In this document: positions 57,313 to 64,000 of the stretch, in pieces | Layout of the letters: the number at the start of each line of letters is the position of its first letter | Position numbering within the stretch: the stretch's first letter is position 1 | Notes under the pieces: generated by a model | Databases searched by the model: none | The model's input: only the letters and a program-made list of their open reading frames with translations | Told to the model about the DNA's origin: nothing | From: XN24 sp047921395 | GTDB lineage: Bacteria > Pseudomonadota > Gammaproteobacteria > Steroidobacterales > XN24 | Length of the DNA stretch: 64,000 bases | NCBI GenBank assembly: GCA_047921395.1 | Contig: JBLRWH010000002.1 | Coordinates: forward strand, 1-64,000 | Reading direction: 5' to 3' | Position numbers and translations under genes: made by a program

Positions 57313-57981
57313 ATGATTGAGCTCTACACGGCCCCGACCCCCAACGGCCGGAAAGTCTCGATCGCGCTCGAGGAGATGGCGCTCCCCTACGAGGTGCACG
57401 CCGTCGACCTCGCGGCGGGCGAGCAGAAGACCCCGGAGTTCCTGGCGATCAATCCCAACGGGCGCATCCCCGCCATCGTCGACCGCGATGCCGGCGACTT
57501 CGCGGTGTTCGAGTCCGGCGCGATCCTCGCCTGGCTGGCCGAGAAATGCGGCCAGTTCCTGCCCGTCGAGCCAAAACCCCGGTCCGTGGTCCTGCAATGG
57601 CTGTTCTTCCAGGTCGGCGGGGTCGGCCCGATGCAGGGCCAGGCCAACGTGTTCTATCGCTACGCCGAGGACAAGATCCCGTTCGCGATCGAGCGTTACC
57701 AGCGCGAGGTGCGCCGCCTGTACGAGGTCTACGACCGCCGCCTGGCGGGGCACGAGTATCTCGCCGGCGAGTATTCCATCGCGGACATGGCGACCTGGCC
57801 GTGGATCATCTCGCACGACTGGTCCGGCGTGTCCGTGGACGGCCTCGAGCACCTGCAGCGCTGGCTGGGAGACATCGGCAAGCGCCCGGCGGTGCAGCGC
57901 GGCATGGACGTGCCCAGGCGCTGGAACCCCAACCCGGACATCGCGAAATTCGTCGACGCCGCCCGCCAGATGCTGGTCTGA
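57313..57981 (+). CDS. Glutathione S-transferase (YfcG/YghU-like, nu-type)
   Basis: A 222-residue GST. The thioredoxin-like N-terminal domain (IELYTAPTPNGRKVSIALEEMALPYE, NPNGRIPAIVD, FESGAILAWLAEK) and helical C-terminal domain (YLAGEYSIADMATWPWI) match YfcG-type enzymes, which reduce organic disulfides and peroxides using two glutathiones. The Thr-Pro-Asn-Gly motif at the active site is that of the nu class. The downstream ppc starts 6 bp after its stop, so they may be co-transcribed. Confidence 0.9.
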   Translation: MIELYTAPTPNGRKVSIALEEMALPYEVHAVDLAAGEQKTPEFLAINPNGRIPAIVDRDAGDFAVFESGAILAWLAEKCGQFLPVEPKPRSVVLQWLFFQVGGVGPMQGQANVFYRYAEDKIPFAIERYQREVRRLYEVYDRRLAGHEYLAGEYSIADMATWPWIISHDWSGVSVDGLEHLQRWLGDIGKRPAVQRGMDVPRRWNPNPDIAKFVDAARQMLV

Positions 57982-57986
57982 GCGAC

Positions 57987-60704
57987 ATGGCCGAGACGCC
58001 CCGCGAACCGGTTCGCTTCGAGCCCAAGGATGCCGCGCTGCGCGATGACGTGCGCGAGCTCGGCGCGATCGTCGGCGAGGTCATCGCCGAGCAGTGCGGC
58101 GCGGCGGTGTTCGAGGCGGTCGAGCAGATCCGCCGTGCGGCGATCCTGGAGCGCGAGACGGGCGAGCGCGGCGACCTGCGCGCGCTGGTCGATTCCCTGG
58201 GCCCGGAGGCGTCCACCGACGTCATCCGCGGCTTCTCGACCTACTTCCAGGTCGTCAATATCGCCGAGAAGGTGCACCGCATCCGGCGCCGGCGAGAATG
58301 GCTGCGCGATCAACGCCAGCTCCGCTCCGACAGCCTGGAGGCGGCGATGCGCCTGCTCGCCGAACGCCATCCCGACCCGGCCGAGGCCAAGGCGTTCCTC
58401 GACGGCCTGCTGATCGAGCCGGTGTTCACCGCCCATCCGACCGAGCCTACCCGGCGCACCGTGCTGCTCAAGCAGCAGCAGATCGCGCGCCGCCTGGTGG
58501 AGCGCACGGACAGCTCGCTGACGCCGCAAGAGCAGGCGACCCTGCTGGCGAACATCCGCGCCCAGGTGACGTCGAGCTGGCAGACGGAGGAACACCCGAA
58601 CACGCGCATCACGGTGACGGACGAGCGCGAGCACGTGCTGTTCTTCCTCGCGGAGAGCCTCTACCGGGTCATCCCGGTGGTCTACGAGCACCTCGAGCAG
58701 GCGATCGCGGATGTCTGGGGCCACGACGCGGAGCGGCCGCGCCCGGGCATCATTTTCCGCTTCGGCAGCTGGGTCGGCGGCGACATGGACGGCAACCCCA
58801 ATGTCGGCCCGGACACGATCCGCGAGACCTTTGTCCTGCATCGCCGGACCGCGCTGGGACTCTACCGGGCGGAACTGCGCAAGGTCGCGCGGGAACTCTC
58901 GCAGTCGCCCAGCAGGATCGGCTTTTCGCCCGCGCTGCTGGCGCAGATCGACGCCTATGCGGCCGCATTCCCCGAGGCGCTGGAAAGGATCCCGCCGCGG
59001 CACCGCGACATGCCCTACCGGCTGTTCTGCGCGCAGCTGGCGCGCCGCCTCGAGGTGACCGGCGCGGGTGGCGAGAACGGCTATCCGAACGCGGAGGAAT
59101 TCATCGCCGACCTGCGCCTCATCGCGGACAGCCTGGAGGCCAACAAGGGCCACAACGCCGGCCTGTTCGCGGTCAACCGGATGCTGTGGCGCGCCGAGAC
59201 TTTCCGCTTCCATCTCGCGACCCTGGACCTGCGGCAGGACTCCGAGATGCACCGGCGCTGCATCGCGCATTGCCTCGGCGACGAGGACTGGATGACGCGG
59301 CCGCGGGCCGAGCGCACCGCGCGGTTGCAGCAGCTGCTTGACGAGGGCGCGCAGTGCCCGCTGGTCGACGATGCGGAGGCCGAGAAGACGCTCGAGGTCT
59401 TCCGCGCCATCGGCGAGGCCCTCGCGACCTACGGCCCGCGCGCGATCGGCCCGTACATCATCTCGATGGCCCAGGGCGCGGACGACGTGTTGTCGGTGTT
59501 GCTGCTGGCGCGCTGGGCCGGCCTGGCCGATGCCGGCGGTGTCGTGCCGCTGGATATCGCGCCGCTGCTCGAGACCGTGGACGATCTCGAGCGCGGCCCG
59601 GAAATCGTCGCCGAACTGCTCGACGACCGGGTCTACAGGGACCACCTCGAGACCCGCACACGCCGGCAGGTCGTGATGATCGGGTATTCCGACTCGAGCA
59701 AGGACTCCGGCATCGCGGCCGCCCGCTGGGCGCTGCATCTCGCCGAAGAGCAGCTCGTCGCCGTCGCCGAGGCGCGCGACCTGGACCTGACGCTGTTCCA
59801 CGGCCGCGGCGGCACCATCAGCCGCGGCGGCGGGCGCACGCACACGGCGGCCCTGGCCGCGCCGCGCGGCGCGGTGCGCGGCCGGCTGCGCGTCACCGAA
59901 CAGGGCGAGATCATCAACGCCAAGTACGGGCTGCGCGGCATCGCGATCCGCACCCTCGAGCAGGCGGCCAGCTCGATCGCGGAGGCCACGCTCAGGGACG
60001 GCGGCAAACCCCCGCCGGCGCTGTGGCGCGAGATCATGACCGGGATCGCCGCCGACAGCCGCAGCACCTACCGCGCGCTCGTGCACGAGGACGAGAACTT
60101 CTACCCCTACTTCCGCCAGGCGACGCCGATCGATGTCATCGAGCGCATGAACATCGGCTCGCGTCCCGCCTCGCGGCGCGCGATGCAGGGCATCCGAGAC
60201 CTGCGCGCCATCCCCTGGGTGTTCGCCTGGACCCAGACGCGCGCCATCCTGCCCGGCTGGTATGGCGTGGGCACGGGGCTCGAGGCGGCGGTCCGGCGCC
60301 ACGGCGAGGCGCCGCTGCGCGAGATGTTCGGCCAGTGGTTGTTCATGCGCGCCATGCTCGAAGACCTGGAGATGGTGCTGGCGAAGTGCGACATGCCCAT
60401 GGCGCGGCGCTACGCCGAGCTGGCCGATGCGCCGCTGCGCCATTACCACGAGCTCATCCAGGACGAATTCCGCCGCACCGTGGATGTCGTGCTCAGACTC
60501 AAGGGGGCGAGCGAGTTGCTCGAGTCCGACGCGACGCTGAGCCGCACCATCCGGCTGCGCAGCCCCTACGTGGACCCGATGAGCCTGCTGCAGATCGACC
60601 TGCTCGGGCGCTGGCGCGAAGGCGGCCGCGAGGACGAAGGACTGTTCCGCGCCCTGCTGCTGTCCATCAACGGCATCGCGCACGGGCTGCAGAATACGGG
60701 CTGA
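57987..60704 (+). CDS. ppc: Phosphoenolpyruvate carboxylase
   Basis: A 905-residue anaplerotic enzyme that makes oxaloacetate from PEP and bicarbonate. Catalytic H150 lies in PVFTAHPTEPTRRTVLLKQ. The glycine-rich loop FHGRGGTISRGGGRTH, the Arg/Lys-containing SRPASRR loop and the carboxy-terminal NGIAHGLQNTG (the NTG tail carries the active-site-adjacent C-terminus) are all present. No regulatory Ser of the plant type, as expected. ATG 57987 gives the normal N-terminus; the frame is open upstream through the GST gene without conservation. Confidence 0.97.
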   Translation: MAETPREPVRFEPKDAALRDDVRELGAIVGEVIAEQCGAAVFEAVEQIRRAAILERETGERGDLRALVDSLGPEASTDVIRGFSTYFQVVNIAEKVHRIRRRREWLRDQRQLRSDSLEAAMRLLAERHPDPAEAKAFLDGLLIEPVFTAHPTEPTRRTVLLKQQQIARRLVERTDSSLTPQEQATLLANIRAQVTSSWQTEEHPNTRITVTDEREHVLFFLAESLYRVIPVVYEHLEQAIADVWGHDAERPRPGIIFRFGSWVGGDMDGNPNVGPDTIRETFVLHRRTALGLYRAELRKVARELSQSPSRIGFSPALLAQIDAYAAAFPEALERIPPRHRDMPYRLFCAQLARRLEVTGAGGENGYPNAEEFIADLRLIADSLEANKGHNAGLFAVNRMLWRAETFRFHLATLDLRQDSEMHRRCIAHCLGDEDWMTRPRAERTARLQQLLDEGAQCPLVDDAEAEKTLEVFRAIGEALATYGPRAIGPYIISMAQGADDVLSVLLLARWAGLADAGGVVPLDIAPLLETVDDLERGPEIVAELLDDRVYRDHLETRTRRQVVMIGYSDSSKDSGIAAARWALHLAEEQLVAVAEARDLDLTLFHGRGGTISRGGGRTHTAALAAPRGAVRGRLRVTEQGEIINAKYGLRGIAIRTLEQAASSIAEATLRDGGKPPPALWREIMTGIAADSRSTYRALVHEDENFYPYFRQATPIDVIERMNIGSRPASRRAMQGIRDLRAIPWVFAWTQTRAILPGWYGVGTGLEAAVRRHGEAPLREMFGQWLFMRAMLEDLEMVLAKCDMPMARRYAELADAPLRHYHELIQDEFRRTVDVVLRLKGASELLESDATLSRTIRLRSPYVDPMSLLQIDLLGRWREGGREDEGLFRALLLSINGIAHGLQNTG

Positions 60705-60719
60705 ACCGAGCGCGCCGGC

Positions 60720-60869
60720 TCAGGGCTCGAGCAGGCCTTCCCGGATGGCGAACCTCGCCAGCTCGACCCGGTCGTGGATATCGAGCTTCTGCATCAGGTG
60801 TTCGCAGTGCTGCTCCACGGTCTTGTGGCTGATCTCCATGGTCCGGGCGATCCGCGTGATCCCGCTTAC
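60720..60869 (-). pseudogene. Remnant of a LuxR/NarL-type HTH domain
   Basis: The last about 49 codons before a stop at 60720-60722 read GITRIARTMEISHKTVEQH, then CEHLMQKLDIHDRVELARFA and a short tail. That is the second half of a GerE/LuxR HTH including its recognition helix and C-terminal helix. The first HTH helix, linker and receiver domain are missing; upstream in this frame is only antisense of the lipase gene. It looks like a response-regulator gene truncated at about 60866, where the lipase gene ends. It is too short to dimerise and act alone. Confidence 0.75.
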
Positions 60870-62329
60870 ACGCGCAAGCGCGGCGTGAGGCGCAGGTGAC
60901 CCTCGAACCCCTTCGACGACTGCAGGGGAATCAGCCAGTCCTCGCCGTCGCGCTCGGCCTCCATGCCGCGCGACTCGCCCCACTGGTCGTCGGCCATCAC
61001 GTAGCGCATGTTCCAGCCGCCGTCCGCCCGCGTGGCGCGCAGCGTGACGGTGTTGCGGAACAGGTGCTCGCCCGGGATGTGCCGGCGCGTGACCGAGGCG
61101 CCGTCGACGGTGTAGCCGGTGGTCGAGACGGCGAGGTCCACGCTGAACACCAGGGTGCGCCCGGCCGTGATCTTCGCCGTGTCGAGAAACGTCGTGAACA
61201 GCACCGGCGAGCGTGGGGCGTCGAGCGGCGCGCCCGCGGGGCCCAGCAGCTCGTCGAACCTGCGCAGGATCGCGGAGCGCGTTTCGATGCGCCGCTCGCT
61301 GAGCTTGAACATGGACGCGCCGCGCGGGGCCACGGTGGCCTCGAAATAGTAGGAGGCGCGCACCCGGTGTCCCTGCTCGAAGGCCCGCCGGATGCTCGGC
61401 GGCAAGGGCAGCCGGCTCGGCTCGAGCACGCCCGTCATGCAGACGTCGCCGAACAGGAACCGCACCAGGTTCTGGTAGCCCTCCTCCGAGTTGACGATCC
61501 CGTAGGGGCCGCTGTGGCTGCGATACACGAAGGCCCGCGGGGCGCCGCGCACGGTCGCGTTCTCGATGCGCACGAGGCCGTCGCTCAATTCCCCCGCCGC
61601 GATGCGCGCGAGCCCGTAATCGCGGTGGTTGGTGCCGACGAGACAGAAGAATCGCTCCGGCGGGAAGCGCCCGTTGAGCGTGTCCACCCGCTCGCTGCCC
61701 GGCGGCAGGCCGAGGTACTCGGTCATGCGCTTGCGATTGAAGTTGTTCATGTCCCAGAGCCCGAGCACGGAAGGGACGTTGATCCCGCCCAGCTCGATGC
61801 CGTTGTGGGGCGTGGCGTAGGTGAACACCTTGTCCACGAGGGCGCGGTCGACGTCGGTGCTGATGGCGTCGTTCTGCAGGAAGGCGCGGCAGACGAGGCC
61901 GCCCATGGAATGGGCCACGAGATGCACGCGGAACCCGGCACGGCGTCCGGCATCGTTGCCGCAGACCTGGTCGCGCAGCTGGTGGATCAACCGCTTGAGG
62001 CCCTGCGCCGCCTCCACGATGGACAGCGGCTTGCCGGTGCCGAGGTCCTGGTCCGCGGGCTCGTAGTAGCGGTAGATGACGACGCTCTTCGCGGGGATGT
62101 TGCCGGTGATCTCGCTGCCGTCCTGGTAGACGTCCTGGTAGCCGTAGTCCTTCATCAGGCGGATCAAGGGCGATTCGAACACGTGGCGGACCACGGTGCC
62201 GCGCCAGTCCTGGCGGGCCTTGGTCGCGCCGAGGTTGAAGCCCATGTACGGGGTCGCGACCGTGTCGGCAATATCCGCAGGGCGCATCGCGTAGCCGCGC
62301 ACATAGATGATCGGGAAGTGCGGACGCAT
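60866..62329 (-). CDS. Lipase/esterase-like alpha/beta hydrolase
   Basis: A 487-residue protein. The N-terminal alpha/beta hydrolase domain begins RPHFPIIYVRGYAM, with the nucleophile elbow VHLVAHSMGGLVCRAF (catalytic Ser in AHSMG), TYATPHNGIELGG, and VYRSHSGPYGIV as the likely His loop. The C-terminal half (about 300-487) is beta-rich, with aromatic strands and no recognised domain. There is no signal peptide, so it may be cytosolic or exported by another route. The start at ATG 62329 is chosen; a GTG at 62347 is the alternative. Its end coincides with the edge of a LuxR-type remnant. Confidence 0.8.
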   Translation of the reverse strand: MRPHFPIIYVRGYAMRPADIADTVATPYMGFNLGATKARQDWRGTVVRHVFESPLIRLMKDYGYQDVYQDGSEITGNIPAKSVVIYRYYEPADQDLGTGKPLSIVEAAQGLKRLIHQLRDQVCGNDAGRRAGFRVHLVAHSMGGLVCRAFLQNDAISTDVDRALVDKVFTYATPHNGIELGGINVPSVLGLWDMNNFNRKRMTEYLGLPPGSERVDTLNGRFPPERFFCLVGTNHRDYGLARIAAGELSDGLVRIENATVRGAPRAFVYRSHSGPYGIVNSEEGYQNLVRFLFGDVCMTGVLEPSRLPLPPSIRRAFEQGHRVRASYYFEATVAPRGASMFKLSERRIETRSAILRRFDELLGPAGAPLDAPRSPVLFTTFLDTAKITAGRTLVFSVDLAVSTTGYTVDGASVTRRHIPGEHLFRNTVTLRATRADGGWNMRYVMADDQWGESRGMEAERDGEDWLIPLQSSKGFEGHLRLTPRLRV

Positions 62330-62368
62330 TCTCAGGCCCCCCGGCACAGCATGGTCATGTCCGTCAGT

Positions 62369-62905
62369 TCAGCGGCGCGGGAACTCTGCGAGCACCTGCG
62401 CCACGGCCCCGCTGATCTGCTCCGCCCTCGGCTCGGCCGTGGGGAACGCGTTCTCCAGGGTGCCCCGCCAGACTTCCGCGGCGCGCGCGACGTCGATGAC
62501 GTCGATCGCCAGGTTACCCACGGTGCGGGAGCCGCCGCCCACCGGCATGCTGACACCCACGCTGCCGCCCGTGTTGCCGCCCCACCTGCCGGCGCCGAGG
62601 CCGACCCTGACCGGCGAGCCGGGCCGCGCACCGCTGAAAATGACGCCCGAGACCCGGCAGTCCGGCGCCTCCTCGTCCGTGGCGTAGCCCTTCGCGGCCA
62701 ATACCTGCATCACCTCGGCACGGAGCCGCTGCTCGGTGATCGACGCCCACTGGCCCTGCTCGAGCCACCCGAAACTCGTGCAGGCCAAGGGTTCGCCGGC
62801 CGTGTCTACGTGCAAGCGGGGCGGTGACGCGCAGCCGCCCGCCGCAAGCACCAGGGAGACCAGCGCCACACCCGCCAAGCCTGCAGATAAAGAAAACTTC
62901 CTCAT
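62369..62905 (-). CDS. DUF4136 domain lipoprotein
   Basis: A 178-residue outer-membrane-type lipoprotein with signal AALVSLVLAAGGC-like (actual SLVLAAGGCASPP, lipid Cys after AGG). The DUF4136 domain follows: TSFGWLEQGQWASITEQRLRAEVMQVLAAKGYATDEEAPDCRVSG by parts, with the Gly-rich GRWGGNTGGSVGVSMPVGGGS turn and NLAIDVIDVARAAEVWRG. Domain identity rests on the FGWL start and the GTL-ID-(A/P) order. Function unknown. It lies 39 bp upstream of the hydrolase gene on the same strand. Confidence 0.8.
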   Translation of the reverse strand: MRKFSLSAGLAGVALVSLVLAAGGCASPPRLHVDTAGEPLACTSFGWLEQGQWASITEQRLRAEVMQVLAAKGYATDEEAPDCRVSGVIFSGARPGSPVRVGLGAGRWGGNTGGSVGVSMPVGGGSRTVGNLAIDVIDVARAAEVWRGTLENAFPTAEPRAEQISGAVAQVLAEFPRR

Positions 62906-62933
62906 AGCCTATCCCTTGTGCCCTTCGGGCACG

Positions 62934-63356
62934 TCATTCCTGCTGCATGGCCGCGAAGCGCAGGCGCACCGTGTCCTGCTCATCCAGCAGCTCGAGTTCT
63001 CCGTCTTCCGCACGCCAGCGCCGCACGTCCTGCAGGGCTTGTTCGAAGGCGCGTTCCTGCGCCATGGCGTCGGGACATGCCATCCTGGTGCTCGCGATGG
63101 CACCGAACGTCAGCCTGGACCCGCCGGATTCGTAGCTGCCGACGAAACGATTGCAGCCCGTCGAGCCCGATACGCGCGGTGTCGGGCTGCTTTCAAAGAC
63201 GATGTGGGCCGCACGCTCATCCGAAGTCGAGATCGCCGGCGTGCCGTCCACCTCTGTCAGCCGCCAGCGGCTGCTCTCCAGTTCCATCGTCGTCGCGCAC
63301 CCGCCAAGCACCAGGCCCACGATCATTGGGACCCATACCGCAGCCAGACGTTTCAT
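62934..63356 (-). CDS. META (HslJ-like) domain lipoprotein
   Basis: A 140-residue lipoprotein: signal MIVGLVLGGCATTME (lipid Cys), then the META domain SRWRLTEVDGTPAI, VSGSTGCNRFVGSYE, FGAIASTRMACPDAMAQE and a final strand ELELLDEQDTVRLRFAAM. This domain occurs in HslJ, linked to novobiocin resistance and outer-membrane stress in E. coli. AGGAG lies 9 nt before ATG 63356. It is 28 bp upstream of the DUF4136 lipoprotein on the same strand; an envelope operon with the hydrolase is plausible. Confidence 0.85.
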   Translation of the reverse strand: MKRLAAVWVPMIVGLVLGGCATTMELESSRWRLTEVDGTPAISTSDERAAHIVFESSPTPRVSGSTGCNRFVGSYESGGSRLTFGAIASTRMACPDAMAQERAFEQALQDVRRWRAEDGELELLDEQDTVRLRFAAMQQE

Positions 63357-63476
63357 GACGATCCACTCCTTCGATTTCCTGTGCATCACCGCAGGTAGCC
63401 GGCTCCCATGCGCAATGGGGGCCGGTGCACGGCTAAACTATGCCATACGCCCACGGCCCTGACCGGAGCCAGCGAC

Positions 63477-64000
63477 ATGGACAAACGAATCTTGTGGATC
63501 ATTATCGCGGTGCTTGTCATCGGCCTGGCGGCGATCTTCTATCCGCGGCCCGCTGAAGAACCCTCAGTGCCCTTGGTGCTGCCCGAGGCCCCGGTGGCCA
63601 CGGCGCCTGCGCCCGAGCCCGACCCCGAACCGGCGCCGGCGTTCGTCGCCGAGAAGCCCGCCGAGCCTCTGCCGCCCCTGCCGGCGCTCGATGAGAGCGA
63701 TGCCGATGTGCGCGCCGCGCTGGCAGCGGCGACGAGCGACGACCTGGTGGAACGCCACCTGGTCACGGACGGGCTGGTACGCAAGCTGGTCACGACCGTC
63801 GACAACCTGAGCGGCGACACGATCTGGATGAAGACGCGTGTCGTCCCGCACCAGTCGGGGCCCTTCCTCGTCGAGGGGCCAGAGGACGAGCGCTACATCG
63901 CACCCGCCAACTACGAGCGCTACGCGCCGCTGGTGCAGCTCGTGGCGGCGATGGACGCGGCCCAGCTTGCGGCGGCCTACCAGCGCCACTATCCGCTGCT
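63477..64000 (+). CDS. DUF3014 family membrane protein (5' part)
   Basis: The first 174 codons of a gene that runs off the right edge. It begins DKRILWIIIAVLVIGLAAIFY (one N-terminal helix), a roughly 50-residue Pro/Glu/Ala-rich periplasmic linker, then LPALDESDADVRAALAAA, ERHLVTDGLVRKLVTTVDNL and YIAPANYERYAPLVQLV, the opening of DUF3014. Function unknown. CGGAG precedes the ATG by about 9 nt. Its start is 120 bp from the divergent META lipoprotein. Confidence 0.82.
   Translation, partial: MDKRILWIIIAVLVIGLAAIFYPRPAEEPSVPLVLPEAPVATAPAPEPDPEPAPAFVAEKPAEPLPPLPALDESDADVRAALAAATSDDLVERHLVTDGLVRKLVTTVDNLSGDTIWMKTRVVPHQSGPFLVEGPEDERYIAPANYERYAPLVQLVAAMDAAQLAAAYQRHYPL

Noticed and set aside
54951..57314. 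787-codon frame suggesting a fusion of the 386-residue protein with sequence antisense to yajQ
   Set aside because: A good ribosome-binding site and start lie at 56111; the upstream part is antisense to two real genes.
57729..60683. 984-codon open frame antisense to ppc
   Set aside because: No domain, composition typical of a GC-rich antisense shadow, and the opposite strand encodes a complete PEP carboxylase.

Overview
The window is a chromosomal stretch of a high-GC gammaproteobacterium (about two thirds G+C by eye). The evidence is conserved gammaproteobacterial gene neighbourhoods: engB/cytochrome c4/dsbA; hemC-hemD-hemX-hemY; dapF/DUF484/xerC then hslV-hslU/DUF971/ubiE-ubiJ-ubiB; ubiD beside a ferredoxin-type flavin reductase; and ubiK beside comM. 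UbiK, UbiJ and multiple c-type cytochromes point to a respiring, ubiquinone-using organism. I cannot name genus or family from sequence alone. There are no complete IS elements, prophages or CRISPR arrays. Most of the window is ordinary core genome, and the less ordinary parts are small cassettes and intergenic structures.

Layout. 1-3.9 kb: engB (partial), cytochrome c4, a lipoprotein DsbA with a CGGC active site, cardiolipin synthase and a universal stress protein. 4.3-8.5 kb: a tetraheme cytochrome / Tat-exported 4x[4Fe-4S] protein / NrfD-like membrane protein electron-transfer module, then a large polytopic membrane protein. 8.5-13 kb: a membrane-anchored metzincin protease, a DUF456 protein, tRNA-Arg(CCG), a cytochrome c5-type protein and Rep helicase. 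13-17.4 kb: a molybdate/tungstate locus (Mop, MolA/B/C-like ABC transporter, ModA). 17.4-20 kb: a DUF2442/DUF4160 pair, comM, ubiK. 20-23.4 kb: nitrogen locus torF-like porin / glnK / amtB / second PII gene, preceded by convincing NtrC and sigma-54 sites. 23.5-30.4 kb: speA, a hydroxyacid dehydrogenase, hemC-D-X-Y. 30.4-30.9 kb: noncoding, with REP-like palindromes. 30.9-35.7 kb: flavin reductase, SDR protein, GntR regulator, orphan ParA, ubiD. 35.7-43.6 kb: dapF, DUF484, xerC, hslVU, DUF971, ubiE-J-B. 43.6-46.3 kb: LysR/pirin/truncated DoxX, cupin, DUF2237. 46.4-53 kb: a complete trpEGDCFBA operon with a readable leader peptide and attenuator. 53-64 kb: SLC13-type permease, an unrecognised protein with a faint ribonucleotide-reductase-like C-terminal half, a conserved small protein, YajQ, GST, ppc, a LuxR-type remnant, a lipase-like hydrolase, two small lipoproteins and a DUF3014 protein running off the end.

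How the genes work together. Five ubiquinone genes (ubiD, E, J, B, K), four c-type cytochromes or cytochrome-like proteins, an oxidative-folding protein and heme-synthesis genes make this a respiration-rich region. The best regulatory reads are the trp attenuator (three consecutive Trp codons, antiterminator and terminator all visible, possibly a nearly leaderless transcript) and the NtrC/sigma-54 control region of the ammonium-transport operon. Two gene remnants (DoxX, LuxR-type regulator) and several dispersed palindromic repeats mark places of past rearrangement. Nothing here is clearly a wholly new system. The best candidates for undescribed biology are the unassigned cytochrome/FeS/NrfD module, the Mol/Mod hybrid transporter locus, the CGGC DsbA lipoprotein and the reductase-like protein at 54951-56111.
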